Position numbers and translations under genes: made by a program
Assembly (NCBI GenBank): GCA_003157225.1
Contig: PMIZ01000377.1
Coordinates: 239-15,840 of the forward strand
Direction: 5' to 3'
Length of the DNA: 15,602 nt
DNA from: Actinomycetota bacterium
GTDB taxonomy: Bacteria > Actinomycetota > Thermoleophilia > RBG-16-64-13
The notes under the pieces: model-generated
The model's input: only the letters and a program-made list of their open reading frames with translations
What the model was told of the DNA's origin: nothing
The model's database searches: none
Shown: one piece after another, positions 6,493 to 13,566 of the stretch
Numbering within the stretch: position 1 is the first letter of the stretch
How the letters are laid out: each line of letters opens with the position of its first letter

Positions 6493-7686
6493 CTAGTCAT
6501 CCCACTTGAATTCGGGCGAGATCTTCTGGTCCCACACTTCCTCAGTAGCGTCATCCAGCAACCTTGCCTCTTCGGAATTCATCTCGGTTATGAGCGCCGA
6601 CGGGTCGCTGAGCAGCTTGACTTCCAGTTCCGAGGCGTCGAGCCGCCCGTCGTCGTTGATGACCGCGTTCTTCTCGCGGTAGTTGTACGCGATCTCGTCC
6701 AGGTCCATGCCCTCCCGGTAGAGTGAGACCCGCTCTGCGCTCGTGGAGAAGTCACGGCGGAGGTCTACCAAGTACTGGTACCAGACGATGTCCCAGGTCA
6801 CGGTCACGATGGCAAGAGAATCCGGGCCGGGGAAGCGGCTGACGTTCGCCTTGGGCTTGCCCAGGCTGCGACGCACGTCGCGGATACGGTCGGTGAAGTG
6901 ACTTTCGTTGAAGTAGCGCTGCGCGGCCTGGACTTCGTCGATGCGGAAGGAAGTGGTGTCCTCCGGCTCCGGGGCAGGTGTTGCGGCTACCGGCGCTGGG
7001 CCTTGGACGCCGGCCGGCTCCGCGGGAGCGACGGGCCGGATGGCGGGCCCCATGGCCGCGGATGTGGAGCCGGCGGTGTCTTTCGCGGGCCCGGGAGGTG
7101 CGACCAGACCGGGTGGGTTCGTCGGGGCCCAGACGATGGGGGCGACCGGTTCGATCGAAGCGAGAGCGGGAGTTCCCGGAATGCTTACGCTCGGCAAGCC
7201 ATCAAGGCTCGCGCCCGCCGTGCTTAGCACGGACTCCGTCTCTGAGAGCTGCTTGCGGGTGTTGTCGAGTTCCTGCTCCAACACCTGGAGGCGGCTCTCG
7301 ACGGCGGACTTGTCCTGTGATTCAGTGATCATCTCGACTGCAAAGCGCTCGAGAGAGGCCGCCAAGCGTTCCAGCGCGGCCTGCATCTCACCCTGTAGGG
7401 CGATGAGGTCCACCACCGGCAGCAGTAGTTCCCGAGTCTTTTCCAGTGGATCGTTATCGGCGCCGGAAGAAGCAGGCGCTGTCGGCGGGGCCTCCGGCCA
7501 GGCGATTCCGGCGTCGCGCCGCCCTTTCCGGGTGCCTTCGCTGAGATCGGCGCCGGCTGCGCATTCGGTGCACAAGTGGACCAAGCTGCCGTCCGCGAAC
7601 TCCTGGATAACGACTTCGTCCCCAAGCGCTATGCCGCATATCTCGCAACAGGCTGTCTGGGGGAAGATGTCTTCGCTAGAAGCCAT
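6493..7686 (-). CDS. Uncharacterised zinc-ribbon / coiled-coil / low-complexity-linker protein
   Basis: A 397-residue protein I do not recognise as a named family. The N-terminus has two knuckles, Cys14-x2-Cys17 and Cys39-x2-Cys42 (with an extra Cys13 and His37), typical of a zinc ribbon or treble clef. A charged leader follows, then a predicted coiled coil at about 94-155 (for example ALERLAASLERFAVEM and ESRLQVLEQELDNTRKQL). Next is a long Pro/Ala-rich, probably disordered linker at about 158-250. Last comes a compact acidic C-terminal domain (about 253-397) with RYFNESHFTDRIRDVRRSLG, IVTVTWDIVWYQYLVDLRRD and a very acidic tail ending KWDD. No membrane segment or signal peptide is seen. The start has AGGAGG eight bases upstream. 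It is the first gene of the operon and abuts the PPC gene. A scaffold or regulator is possible; a function cannot be assigned. That it is a real gene is near certain. Confidence 0.85.
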   Translation of the reverse strand: MASSEDIFPQTACCEICGIALGDEVVIQEFADGSLVHLCTECAAGADLSEGTRKGRRDAGIAWPEAPPTAPASSGADNDPLEKTRELLLPVVDLIALQGEMQAALERLAASLERFAVEMITESQDKSAVESRLQVLEQELDNTRKQLSETESVLSTAGASLDGLPSVSIPGTPALASIEPVAPIVWAPTNPPGLVAPPGPAKDTAGSTSAAMGPAIRPVAPAEPAGVQGPAPVAATPAPEPEDTTSFRIDEVQAAQRYFNESHFTDRIRDVRRSLGKPKANVSRFPGPDSLAIVTVTWDIVWYQYLVDLRRDFSTSAERVSLYREGMDLDEIAYNYREKNAVINDDGRLDASELEVKLLSDPSALITEMNSEEARLLDDATEEVWDQKISPEFKWDD

Positions 7687-7709
7687 GTTTCACGCCTCCT
7701 GCCCGGGCT

Positions 7710-7728
7710 GTTCCCAGCGGCTGGGAAC
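7710..7728. promoter_or_regulatory. 9-bp perfect inverted repeat in the operon leader (candidate operator or leader hairpin)
   Basis: GTTCCCAGC at 7710-7718 and GCTGGGAAC at 7720-7728 are exact reverse complements around a single G. The repeat lies between the candidate -10 box (7759-7764) and the ribosome-binding site (AGGAGG at 7695-7700) of the first operon gene. It is therefore inside the predicted 5' leader, about 24 bases downstream of the expected transcription start. A one-base spacer suits a dimeric repressor site better than a stable RNA hairpin. The cognate regulator is unknown. Confidence 0.5.
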
Positions 7729-7758
7729 GCAGGTGTTGTTTGTTGTGATGGCCGCCTC

Positions 7759-7767
7759 AGTATAGCA
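7759..7767 (-). promoter_or_regulatory. Candidate extended -10 promoter for the six-gene operon
   Basis: Read on the minus strand, this is TGC followed by TATACT, an extended -10 with five of six consensus bases in a GC-rich background. Transcription would start near 7752, about 65 bases before the ATG at 7686. No TTGACA-like -35 is present at the right spacing; instead a GCCGGG/CCCGGC inverted repeat (7776-7790) covers that place, and it may be a regulator site. Prediction by eye only. Confidence 0.45.
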
Positions 7768-7827
7768 GCAGGGCCGCCGGGTACCCCGGCAGGACGGGGG
7801 CTCCCCAGTCGTTGCCGGGCATCTCCA

Positions 7828-7843
7828 CGCCCGCCGGCGGGCG
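7828..7843. repeat. 16-bp perfect GC palindrome
   Basis: CGCCCGCCGGCGGGCG is its own reverse complement. It lies upstream of the operon promoter and between two genes that both point left. In a GC-rich genome this may arise by chance; it could also contribute a hairpin to the 3' region of the CheB/CheR gene transcript. Confidence 0.35.
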
Positions 7844-7857
7844 GGCGCGCTCGCGAT

Positions 7858-7871
7858 GAAGGGGCCCCTTC
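7858..7871. repeat. 14-bp perfect palindrome (GAAGGGGCCCCTTC)
   Basis: The sequence is a perfect palindrome without spacer, 23 bases to the left of the fold-back element. Possible roles are a protein-binding site or part of the 3' termination region of the CheB/CheR gene. No T-tract follows on either strand. Confidence 0.35.
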
Positions 7872-7893
7872 CTGTAAGATTCGGGATGGGCGC

Positions 7894-8060
7894 TAGGAGG
7901 CTGCTGAACAACGAAGCCACGGCCACCAGGACACGCTGGCCAGCGCGATACTGCGTCCTCGGTCGCGCGAATAGCGCTGCCATTCGCGCTTCCTGCGTCC
8001 TTGTCTCGCGCGCGGCGATCGTGTCCTGACGGCGCAGCGTCGTTATCCAGCAGCCTGCTA
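7894..8060. mobile_element. 167-bp fold-back element, MITE-like, with 19-bp imperfect terminal inverted repeats
   Basis: The ends are near-identical inverted repeats: GGAGGCTGCTGAACAACGA from 7896 and, on the other strand, GCAGGCTGCTGGATAACGA from 8058 (16 of 19 match). Both ends are flanked by TA (7894-7895 and 8059-8060), as a TA target duplication would give. The pairing continues inward on one axis at about 7977: CAGGACACG at 7927-7935 pairs with 8020-8028, and GCGCGAAT at 7965-7972 pairs with 7982-7989 around a 9-base loop. It has no open frame of note. A full-length imperfect palindrome with TIRs and a TA duplication is typical of a non-autonomous miniature transposon. Alternatives are a structured RNA or an elaborate terminator for the gene ending at 8080, only 19 bases away. 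The TIR style recalls DDE transposons with TA targets, but no parent is in the window. Confidence 0.6.
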
Positions 8061-8079
8061 AGACCGAAGGCGGGCGTCC

Positions 8080-11000
8080 CTAGCGGCCGCCGGGGCGGTC
8101 CGGAAGATGGACCGCGATGACGGCCAGGTCGTCGACGAGACGTCCTCCGGCGTGTTCAGTCGCGGTGGACACCAGCGTTTCGACCATCTGCTGCACATCT
8201 GCGCAGTTCAGGCTACCCAGCGTCTCCATTAGCCTCCGCTCACCGAACAAGTCAGCCCCCCGTCTCGCCTCGATCAAACCATCGGTGTAGAGAACCATTG
8301 TCTCGCCGGGCAGGAGATCGTACTCGGCCTCGCCGTAGTCGCTGCTCAGCGCTCCTAGCGGCATTCCATGGGGAGGCTCGAGGAAACGGGCGTTCTCCCC
8401 GCAGACGACGAGCGGTGGATGGCCTGCGGACGAGATGATGACCTTGCCGCGTGCGATATCCAGTATCGCCAAGAGCACGGTGACGAATTGTCCGGAAGGC
8501 GCCTGAGCCAGAAGGAGCTTGTTGGCCCTATTGAGGATGGAAGACGGTGAAGGGTCGAGCGAGGCCAGAGCCCTGAGGGTGGCACGCACCGTCTCCGTAA
8601 GCGAGGCCGCCTGCACTCCACTCCCGCAGACGTCGCCGACCGTGATGGCGACCCGCTCATCCTCGAGAACGAAAAGATCGTAGAAGTCCCCGCCTACCCG
8701 CTCCGCCTCGTGGGCCGGCCGATAGGCCAGACCGATCGCGAGCCCGGCAATAGTGATGACCGGCTTGAGCAGACTCAGCTGAAGCACCTCAGCGATCCGG
8801 TGCTCGTTGGCGTGCAACTCGGCGTTCTCGAGCGCCAGGGAGAGAGCGGGGGCGACCTTCTCGATGAAGTCCAGCTCCGCCTCACTGAACACAGCTTTGC
8901 AGTCACGGCGGCCGAAGCTGAGCGCACCGACCACGCTATCCCGAGTAGCGAGCGGCACATGCACGACCTGCGCGCACGGCATTCTCGAAGAGAGATGACC
9001 TCGCCTCTCTACCGCGGAAGCGCTCACGACCGCCCGCTGCCCGATGGCCAGAGCCGAAAACTGCCTGGCCTCTCCATCGGGGACGGCAGCGCCTGGGCTC
9101 GCCCACGACACGCCCGAGGAGAATCTCACGATCCACGAACCTTCCGCCGGAACCGCAAGCACGGCCTCGTCGCACCTGAGCGCACGGGCAGTCTCGGTCA
9201 TGACCCGTTCCAGAAGCTCATCGTAGCCGACGGTCGAGATCATCGTGAGATTGATCTGGTCGAGAGCGTCGCTCAGAGCCTCGGTGCGCGCACGCTTGGT
9301 GATGTCGTCGATGGCCAGAAGAACACTCCCAGGTCCGCTGCTCCCGGAGTGGATGCGGCGGCCGGAAAGGAGCACCGTGCGCCGACCCAGCCGAGCAAGG
9401 TCGCGGTCAGCGACGAAATCTTGAAAGTCCACGCCCTCGACCAACACACGGCTCATCGCTTCACGAAGCTCGACGATATCCCACTGGCCTCCGCCTAATT
9501 CGTACAGACTCTGGCCCAGAATGTGGTGCGCGCTTGTCTTGAACATGTTGTAGAAAGGCGGGCTGGCCGAGACAACGCGAAAGTCGGGGTCGAGAATCAG
9601 GAGGGGCTCCCGCACGGTGTCGATAACCGCCAGAGCGTAGTCTCTCGCGCTCTTGAGCTCGATCTCGCGCAGATCGAGCGCGGCGTTGACTTCGGCGAGC
9701 TCCGTGTTCTTGGCCATCAGCTCCTCATTGAGCGTGGCGAGTTGGTCGTTGACCGCGTGCAGCTCGTCATTCACCGACCGCAGTTCCTCGTTGGCAGACT
9801 GCACTTCTTCCGAGGCCGTTTCCAGCTCCTCGTTGACGCTCTGAAGCTCTTCGTTGGTGGACTGCAGCTCCTCATTGGCCGAGCGGAGTTCTTCATTCGC
9901 CGATTCTTTGTCTTCGAGGACGGCTCGCGCGTACTCCCTCATTTCACCCAGTTCCCGCTCCAACTCCGCGCTTCGCCGAGACACGTCGGCGGCTGTCTCG
10001 GGCAGACCGGCGAGGCCCGCACTCGGTGCTTCCTTGGCCGAATGCGGCATGTCGTGAAAGAGCACTAGGAATGAGGGCTCGCCTGTCGGAGACTGCATCG
10101 GTATCACATCCAAACTCACGGCGGCCACACGACCGTCGCGAAGGATGCGAACCCCACTCCTATGAACGGCAGCAGCCCCGCCCTGCTTCGCCTCTCGCAG
10201 AGCGCCGCTCAGCTCGCCGGCCAATCCCTCGCGGGCCATACGCAGAAGGTCGAAGCTCACGCGGCCGGGCCCAGGTTCCAAATAAGGGCCGGTGCGACCG
10301 CGGAACCGCCGTATCTGCAGGTCGGCATCGACGATCACTCCCGCCGGGGCATAGCTGCCCAACACGATCCGGTCTGCCTCCATGGACGGATCGAAATCCA
10401 CCAGCGGAGAGACGGGGTTAGGCGTGGTGCCCCCTTCGCTCGTCGGGTGGAGTAGGGCGGGCGGTATGACGGCGAGGCCTCCCGAGCGCGCCACGTAGAT
10501 CTTGCTCTTCTTGTCTACCAGAGAGAACAGATCGGTGAATCCACCGACCGATTCGGACTCCCCGAGCATGAGAAAGCCCCCGGGGCGAAGTGCGAAGTGC
10601 AAGAGGGGCATCACTCTGCGTTGTAGGAGAGGGCCCAGGTATATGAGGACGTTTCTGAGACTTATGAGGTCGAGCCTGGAAAAGGGCGGGTCTCGGGTGA
10701 GATCGTGCTTCGCGAACACGCACATCTCCCGGATGCTCTTGACTACTTGGTACCCCGTGTCGACGCGAGAGAAGAATCGTTCGAGCCGTTCTGGAGAGAC
10801 GTCAGAAATGATGCTCTCCGGGTAGAGCGCTTTCCTGGCCTTGTCGATCACCTGCTGGTTGATGTCGCTCGCGAATATCTGGAGCGACGTCTCTTCCGCA
10901 CGGTTCGCGCCCTGGAACTCGACCCAGGCCATGGCCAGAGAATAGGCTTCTTCGCCGCTCGCGCAGCCCGGGACCCAGAACCTCAGCTGGCCGCCCGCCT

Positions 11001-12033
11001 GAGCTTCGGCGATCTGAGGGAAGACGTTCTTCTTGAGCGTCTCGAACACCTCGGGCTGCCGGAAGAAGCTGGTGACGCGGATGAGAAGATCCTGGTAGAG
11101 AGCCTCAACCTCGGCCGGGTCGCTCCGGAGGAGTCCCAAGTAGCTCTCGAGATCCTCTATGTGTTGCATCGCCATGCGTCGGCTGATCCGGCGCATCACC
11201 GTGCTCTGCTTGTAGTGGGTGAAATCGGCCCTGGTGGCCGCTCGAACGAGGTTCAACAAGTCGGCCAGGATGGGGTCGTCTGCGGGCTGAGCCGGAGCGC
11301 GCTGCTGTTCGCCCGGAACCGGAGAGAAATCGGGATACCCGGCGATGACCGATAGTTGTCGTGCGAGCAATGGGATAGGGAGGACGAAATCGACCGCGCC
11401 GGTGGCGATCGCACTCTCAGGCATGCCACGGTACTTCGCAGTACTCGGGTCCTGAGCCAGGGTGGCGCCGCCTTCTCGTCTTACGGCCTGGACGCCCAGC
11501 GCACCGTCGGAGGCCGTGCCGGAAAGGACCACGGCAACAGCTTGGGTCCCGAGATCGCGCGCGAGAGAATCGAAGAAGGAATCGACGGGAAGATGGTGCC
11601 CTGAGGACGGACGGGAGCTGAGTTTGAGAACGCCTTGCTCTAACGTCACGTCCTCCGCCGCGGGCGCGACGTAGACGGTGTTGGGGGCCACCAGAAGATC
11701 GTCGGCGGCTTCGATCACGGTCATGGCCGTCTTCGAGGAGAGAAGCTCGGGAAGCAGGCTCGCATGGCTTGGGTCAAGGTGCTGCACCAGGACGAACGCC
11801 ATGCCTGTGTCCGGCGGGAGATGCCGCAGAAGCTCGACAAATGCCTCCAGACCCCCAGCTGAGGCGCCGACGCCGACGACAGGGAAGGCGGGAACGACCG
11901 GGTCCGGGATTCTGGGAGTACTGCCCCCGCCGACGGGACCTCTGTGGAATGCTGGCTTGGTGCTCACGGCCCCCGCAATCATCTCGGGCTGAAGAAGCGA
12001 GGTTTCGCCCCAACAACGCCAAGGTAGCATCAT
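8080..12033 (-). CDS. CheB-CheR-PAS-coiled coil-PAS-GAF-SpoIIE phosphatase fusion protein
   Basis: A 1317-residue cytoplasmic signalling protein with these modules in order. A CheB-type methylesterase spans about 50-230, with the triad Ser58 (GASAGG), His85 (VQHLDPSH) and Asp176 (SGTASDG). A CheR-type methyltransferase spans about 255-515, with the SAM site VPGCASGEEAYSLA (354-367), IFASDIN (387-) and DLISLRNVLIYL (455-466). A PAS-like domain is at about 555-660. Eleven in-register heptads (710-786) form a signalling coil. A second PAS is at about 797-915 and a GAF at about 922-1072. A PP2C/SpoIIE phosphatase spans about 1090-1310, with metal ligands Asp1116/Asp1119 (GGDFYD), Asp1134 (GDVCG), Asp1251 (LYTDG) and Asp1301-1302 (DDLAV). 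No receiver domain precedes CheB, and no chemoreceptor or CheA lies nearby. Output is probably dephosphorylation of an anti-anti-sigma (STAS) protein. No strong ribosome-binding site precedes ATG 12033; an ATG at 11982 or leaderless start are alternatives. Confidence 0.93.
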   Translation of the reverse strand: MMLPWRCWGETSLLQPEMIAGAVSTKPAFHRGPVGGGSTPRIPDPVVPAFPVVGVGASAGGLEAFVELLRHLPPDTGMAFVLVQHLDPSHASLLPELLSSKTAMTVIEAADDLLVAPNTVYVAPAAEDVTLEQGVLKLSSRPSSGHHLPVDSFFDSLARDLGTQAVAVVLSGTASDGALGVQAVRREGGATLAQDPSTAKYRGMPESAIATGAVDFVLPIPLLARQLSVIAGYPDFSPVPGEQQRAPAQPADDPILADLLNLVRAATRADFTHYKQSTVMRRISRRMAMQHIEDLESYLGLLRSDPAEVEALYQDLLIRVTSFFRQPEVFETLKKNVFPQIAEAQAGGQLRFWVPGCASGEEAYSLAMAWVEFQGANRAEETSLQIFASDINQQVIDKARKALYPESIISDVSPERLERFFSRVDTGYQVVKSIREMCVFAKHDLTRDPPFSRLDLISLRNVLIYLGPLLQRRVMPLLHFALRPGGFLMLGESESVGGFTDLFSLVDKKSKIYVARSGGLAVIPPALLHPTSEGGTTPNPVSPLVDFDPSMEADRIVLGSYAPAGVIVDADLQIRRFRGRTGPYLEPGPGRVSFDLLRMAREGLAGELSGALREAKQGGAAAVHRSGVRILRDGRVAAVSLDVIPMQSPTGEPSFLVLFHDMPHSAKEAPSAGLAGLPETAADVSRRSAELERELGEMREYARAVLEDKESANEELRSANEELQSTNEELQSVNEELETASEEVQSANEELRSVNDELHAVNDQLATLNEELMAKNTELAEVNAALDLREIELKSARDYALAVIDTVREPLLILDPDFRVVSASPPFYNMFKTSAHHILGQSLYELGGGQWDIVELREAMSRVLVEGVDFQDFVADRDLARLGRRTVLLSGRRIHSGSSGPGSVLLAIDDITKRARTEALSDALDQINLTMISTVGYDELLERVMTETARALRCDEAVLAVPAEGSWIVRFSSGVSWASPGAAVPDGEARQFSALAIGQRAVVSASAVERRGHLSSRMPCAQVVHVPLATRDSVVGALSFGRRDCKAVFSEAELDFIEKVAPALSLALENAELHANEHRIAEVLQLSLLKPVITIAGLAIGLAYRPAHEAERVGGDFYDLFVLEDERVAITVGDVCGSGVQAASLTETVRATLRALASLDPSPSSILNRANKLLLAQAPSGQFVTVLLAILDIARGKVIISSAGHPPLVVCGENARFLEPPHGMPLGALSSDYGEAEYDLLPGETMVLYTDGLIEARRGADLFGERRLMETLGSLNCADVQQMVETLVSTATEHAGGRLVDDLAVIAVHLPDRPGGR
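9676..9906 (-). repeat. Eleven tandem heptad repeats encoding a signalling coiled coil
   Basis: Residues 710-786 of the fusion protein are eleven contiguous 7-residue units of the form xSANEEL (for example QSTNEEL, QSVNEEL, ETASEEV, HAVNDQL). Each is about 21 bases, giving an imperfect DNA tandem repeat. The heptad register places Leu/Val at core positions and Asn in each unit, so the helix probably transmits signals between the methyltransferase/PAS part and the downstream PAS/GAF/phosphatase part. Such ANEEL-type helices are usual in CheB/CheR fusion proteins, so this is protein-driven repetition and not a satellite. Confidence 0.8.
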
Positions 12034-12080
12034 CTGGAGTAATTACGCCAGTCGGGGCCCCAGGGAGAGAGGCATATGCC

Positions 12081-13553
12081 ATGAATACCGATAGCCAGCA
12101 GGACCGCACTGTCTTGCAGGGCTTCGCGCGCAAAGCGATGCTTGCACGAGGACTGCTCCCTGACTTCTCAGCCGTGGAGTTGGCCGAGATTGGCGAAATC
12201 CGGTCGGCAGCAACGATGACGGGCGAGTCGGCGCGTGACCTCAGGGACCTCTTGTGGGCTTCTATCGACAACGATGACTCGCTGGACCTGGATCAGCTTA
12301 CTGTCGCCGAGGCAATGCCCGGTGACACGGTCAGGGTTCTGGTTGCGGTGGCCGACGTGGACGCGCTCGTCAAAGATGGATCGGCCGTTGAAGAGCATGC
12401 TCGCCACAACACGACCTCGGTCTACACCGCGGCGCAGATGTTCCCGATGCTCCCCGAGGATCTCTCCACCAACCTCACATCCCTGAATCTGAGCGAAGAA
12501 CGGCTCTCCATCGTCATTGAGATGGTCGTGGCCGCGGACGGTTCGCTCGGGGATTCGGACGTATACCCTGCGCGTGTCCGCAATCAAGCGAAGCTCGCCT
12601 ATGACAGCGTTGCCGCATGGCTGGAGGGGAGTGGCGTCGCTCCCGACGCGATTGCTGCCGTGGATGGACTGGCCGAGAATCTACGGCTGCAGGACCGTGT
12701 CGCGCAGAGTATGAAGAATCTCCGCCACGTTCACGGGGCTCTCAGTCTGGAGACCATAGAGGCTCGGCCGATCTTCGAGGGCGACACGCTCACCGGTCTG
12801 AGGGAAGAAAAGCCCAATCGCGCCAAGGATCTCATCGAGGACTTCATGATCGCGGCCAACGGCGTGACCGCCCGGTATCTCTCGTCAAGAGGTCTCCCCT
12901 CCATCCGCCGGGTGGTCCGCACCCCAGAACGATGGGACCGCATCGTAGAGATAGCAGCGGAGCACGACTTCACGCTACCGGCCGAAGCGGACTCACAAGC
13001 ACTGGAGGAGTTCCTCACCAAGGAGAAGGCCGCCGACCCGCTTCGCTTCCCCGATCTGTCTCTCGCCGTGATCAAGCTTCTGGGCGCGGGTGAATACACC
13101 GCGGAACTTCCGGGGGAGGCGGCGCCGGGGCATTTCGGCCTCGCGGTCAAGGACTACGCCCATTCCACCGCCCCCAACCGGCGGTACACCGATCTGTTGA
13201 CCCAGCGCTTGCTGAAGGCCGCTATTGAACAGAGGCCTTCACCATACAGCGGGGACCAACTGGTCGTTCTGGCGACTCATTGCTCGAAAGAAGAGAACGT
13301 CGCCAACAAAGTCGAGCGGCAGATCGCCAAATCGGCGGCAGCGCTTCTCCTGCAATCGAGGATCGGGGAGCAGTTCGATGCCATCGTCACCGGTGCGGCT
13401 CCGAAAGGGACCTGGGTGCGGCTCCTCACGGTGCCGATCGACGGGAAACTGGCCCAGGGGTTCGAGGGCGTCGACGTCGGCGACCGGGTCCGCGTACAAC
13501 TGATATCCGTTGATGTGGGGCTGGGATTCATCGATTTTGAGAGGGTGACCTGA
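12081..13553 (+). CDS. RNB-domain (RNase II/R family) ribonuclease, short form
   Basis: A 490-residue member of the RNase II/R superfamily, which degrades RNA processively 3'-5'. The RNB catalytic segment begins with SIDNDDSLDLDQL (61-73). Asp63, Asp69 and Asp71 match the Mg-binding/catalytic Asp201, Asp207 and Asp209 of E. coli RNase II, while the fourth aspartate (Asp210) is Gln72. HSTAPNRRYTDLLTQRLL (361-378) matches the FTSPIRRYxD motif. The C-terminal about 65 residues (GEQFDAIVTG...VGDRVRVQLISVD) look like an S1-type RNA-binding domain. No N-terminal cold-shock domains are seen, so it is shorter than classical RNase II/R. The start at 12081 follows a GGGAGAG about 11 bases upstream. The frame is open further upstream to 11769, but that overlaps the divergent CheB gene and is rejected. 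The gene is divergent from the CheB/CheR gene with 47 bases between starts. Whether it is active, or active on a special substrate, is open. Confidence 0.9.
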   Translation: MNTDSQQDRTVLQGFARKAMLARGLLPDFSAVELAEIGEIRSAATMTGESARDLRDLLWASIDNDDSLDLDQLTVAEAMPGDTVRVLVAVADVDALVKDGSAVEEHARHNTTSVYTAAQMFPMLPEDLSTNLTSLNLSEERLSIVIEMVVAADGSLGDSDVYPARVRNQAKLAYDSVAAWLEGSGVAPDAIAAVDGLAENLRLQDRVAQSMKNLRHVHGALSLETIEARPIFEGDTLTGLREEKPNRAKDLIEDFMIAANGVTARYLSSRGLPSIRRVVRTPERWDRIVEIAAEHDFTLPAEADSQALEEFLTKEKAADPLRFPDLSLAVIKLLGAGEYTAELPGEAAPGHFGLAVKDYAHSTAPNRRYTDLLTQRLLKAAIEQRPSPYSGDQLVVLATHCSKEENVANKVERQIAKSAAALLLQSRIGEQFDAIVTGAAPKGTWVRLLTVPIDGKLAQGFEGVDVGDRVRVQLISVDVGLGFIDFERVT

Positions 13554-13560
13554 CCCTCTC
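13539..13560. terminator. 8-bp hairpin over the RNB stop codon (possible bidirectional terminator)
   Basis: GAGAGGGT (13539-13546) and ACCCTCTC (13553-13560) are exact complements around a 6-base loop, spanning the TGA of the RNB gene. It lies between two convergent genes only 13 bases apart, where a shared terminator is expected. No T-tract is present on either strand, so it is a weak prediction. Confidence 0.4.
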
Positions 13561-13566
13561 GAGGCT

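Noticed and set aside
9676..9906. Tandem repeat as a DNA satellite or CRISPR-like array
   Set aside because: The 21-base periodicity is fully explained by eleven heptads of a coiled coil; the units diverge at synonymous sites and there are no spacers.
12034..12080. TAATTA (12040-12045) as a shared promoter for the divergent CheB/CheR and RNB genes
   Set aside because: The box is palindromic and well placed for a leaderless minus-strand start, but no -35 or other support is visible in the 47-base gap.
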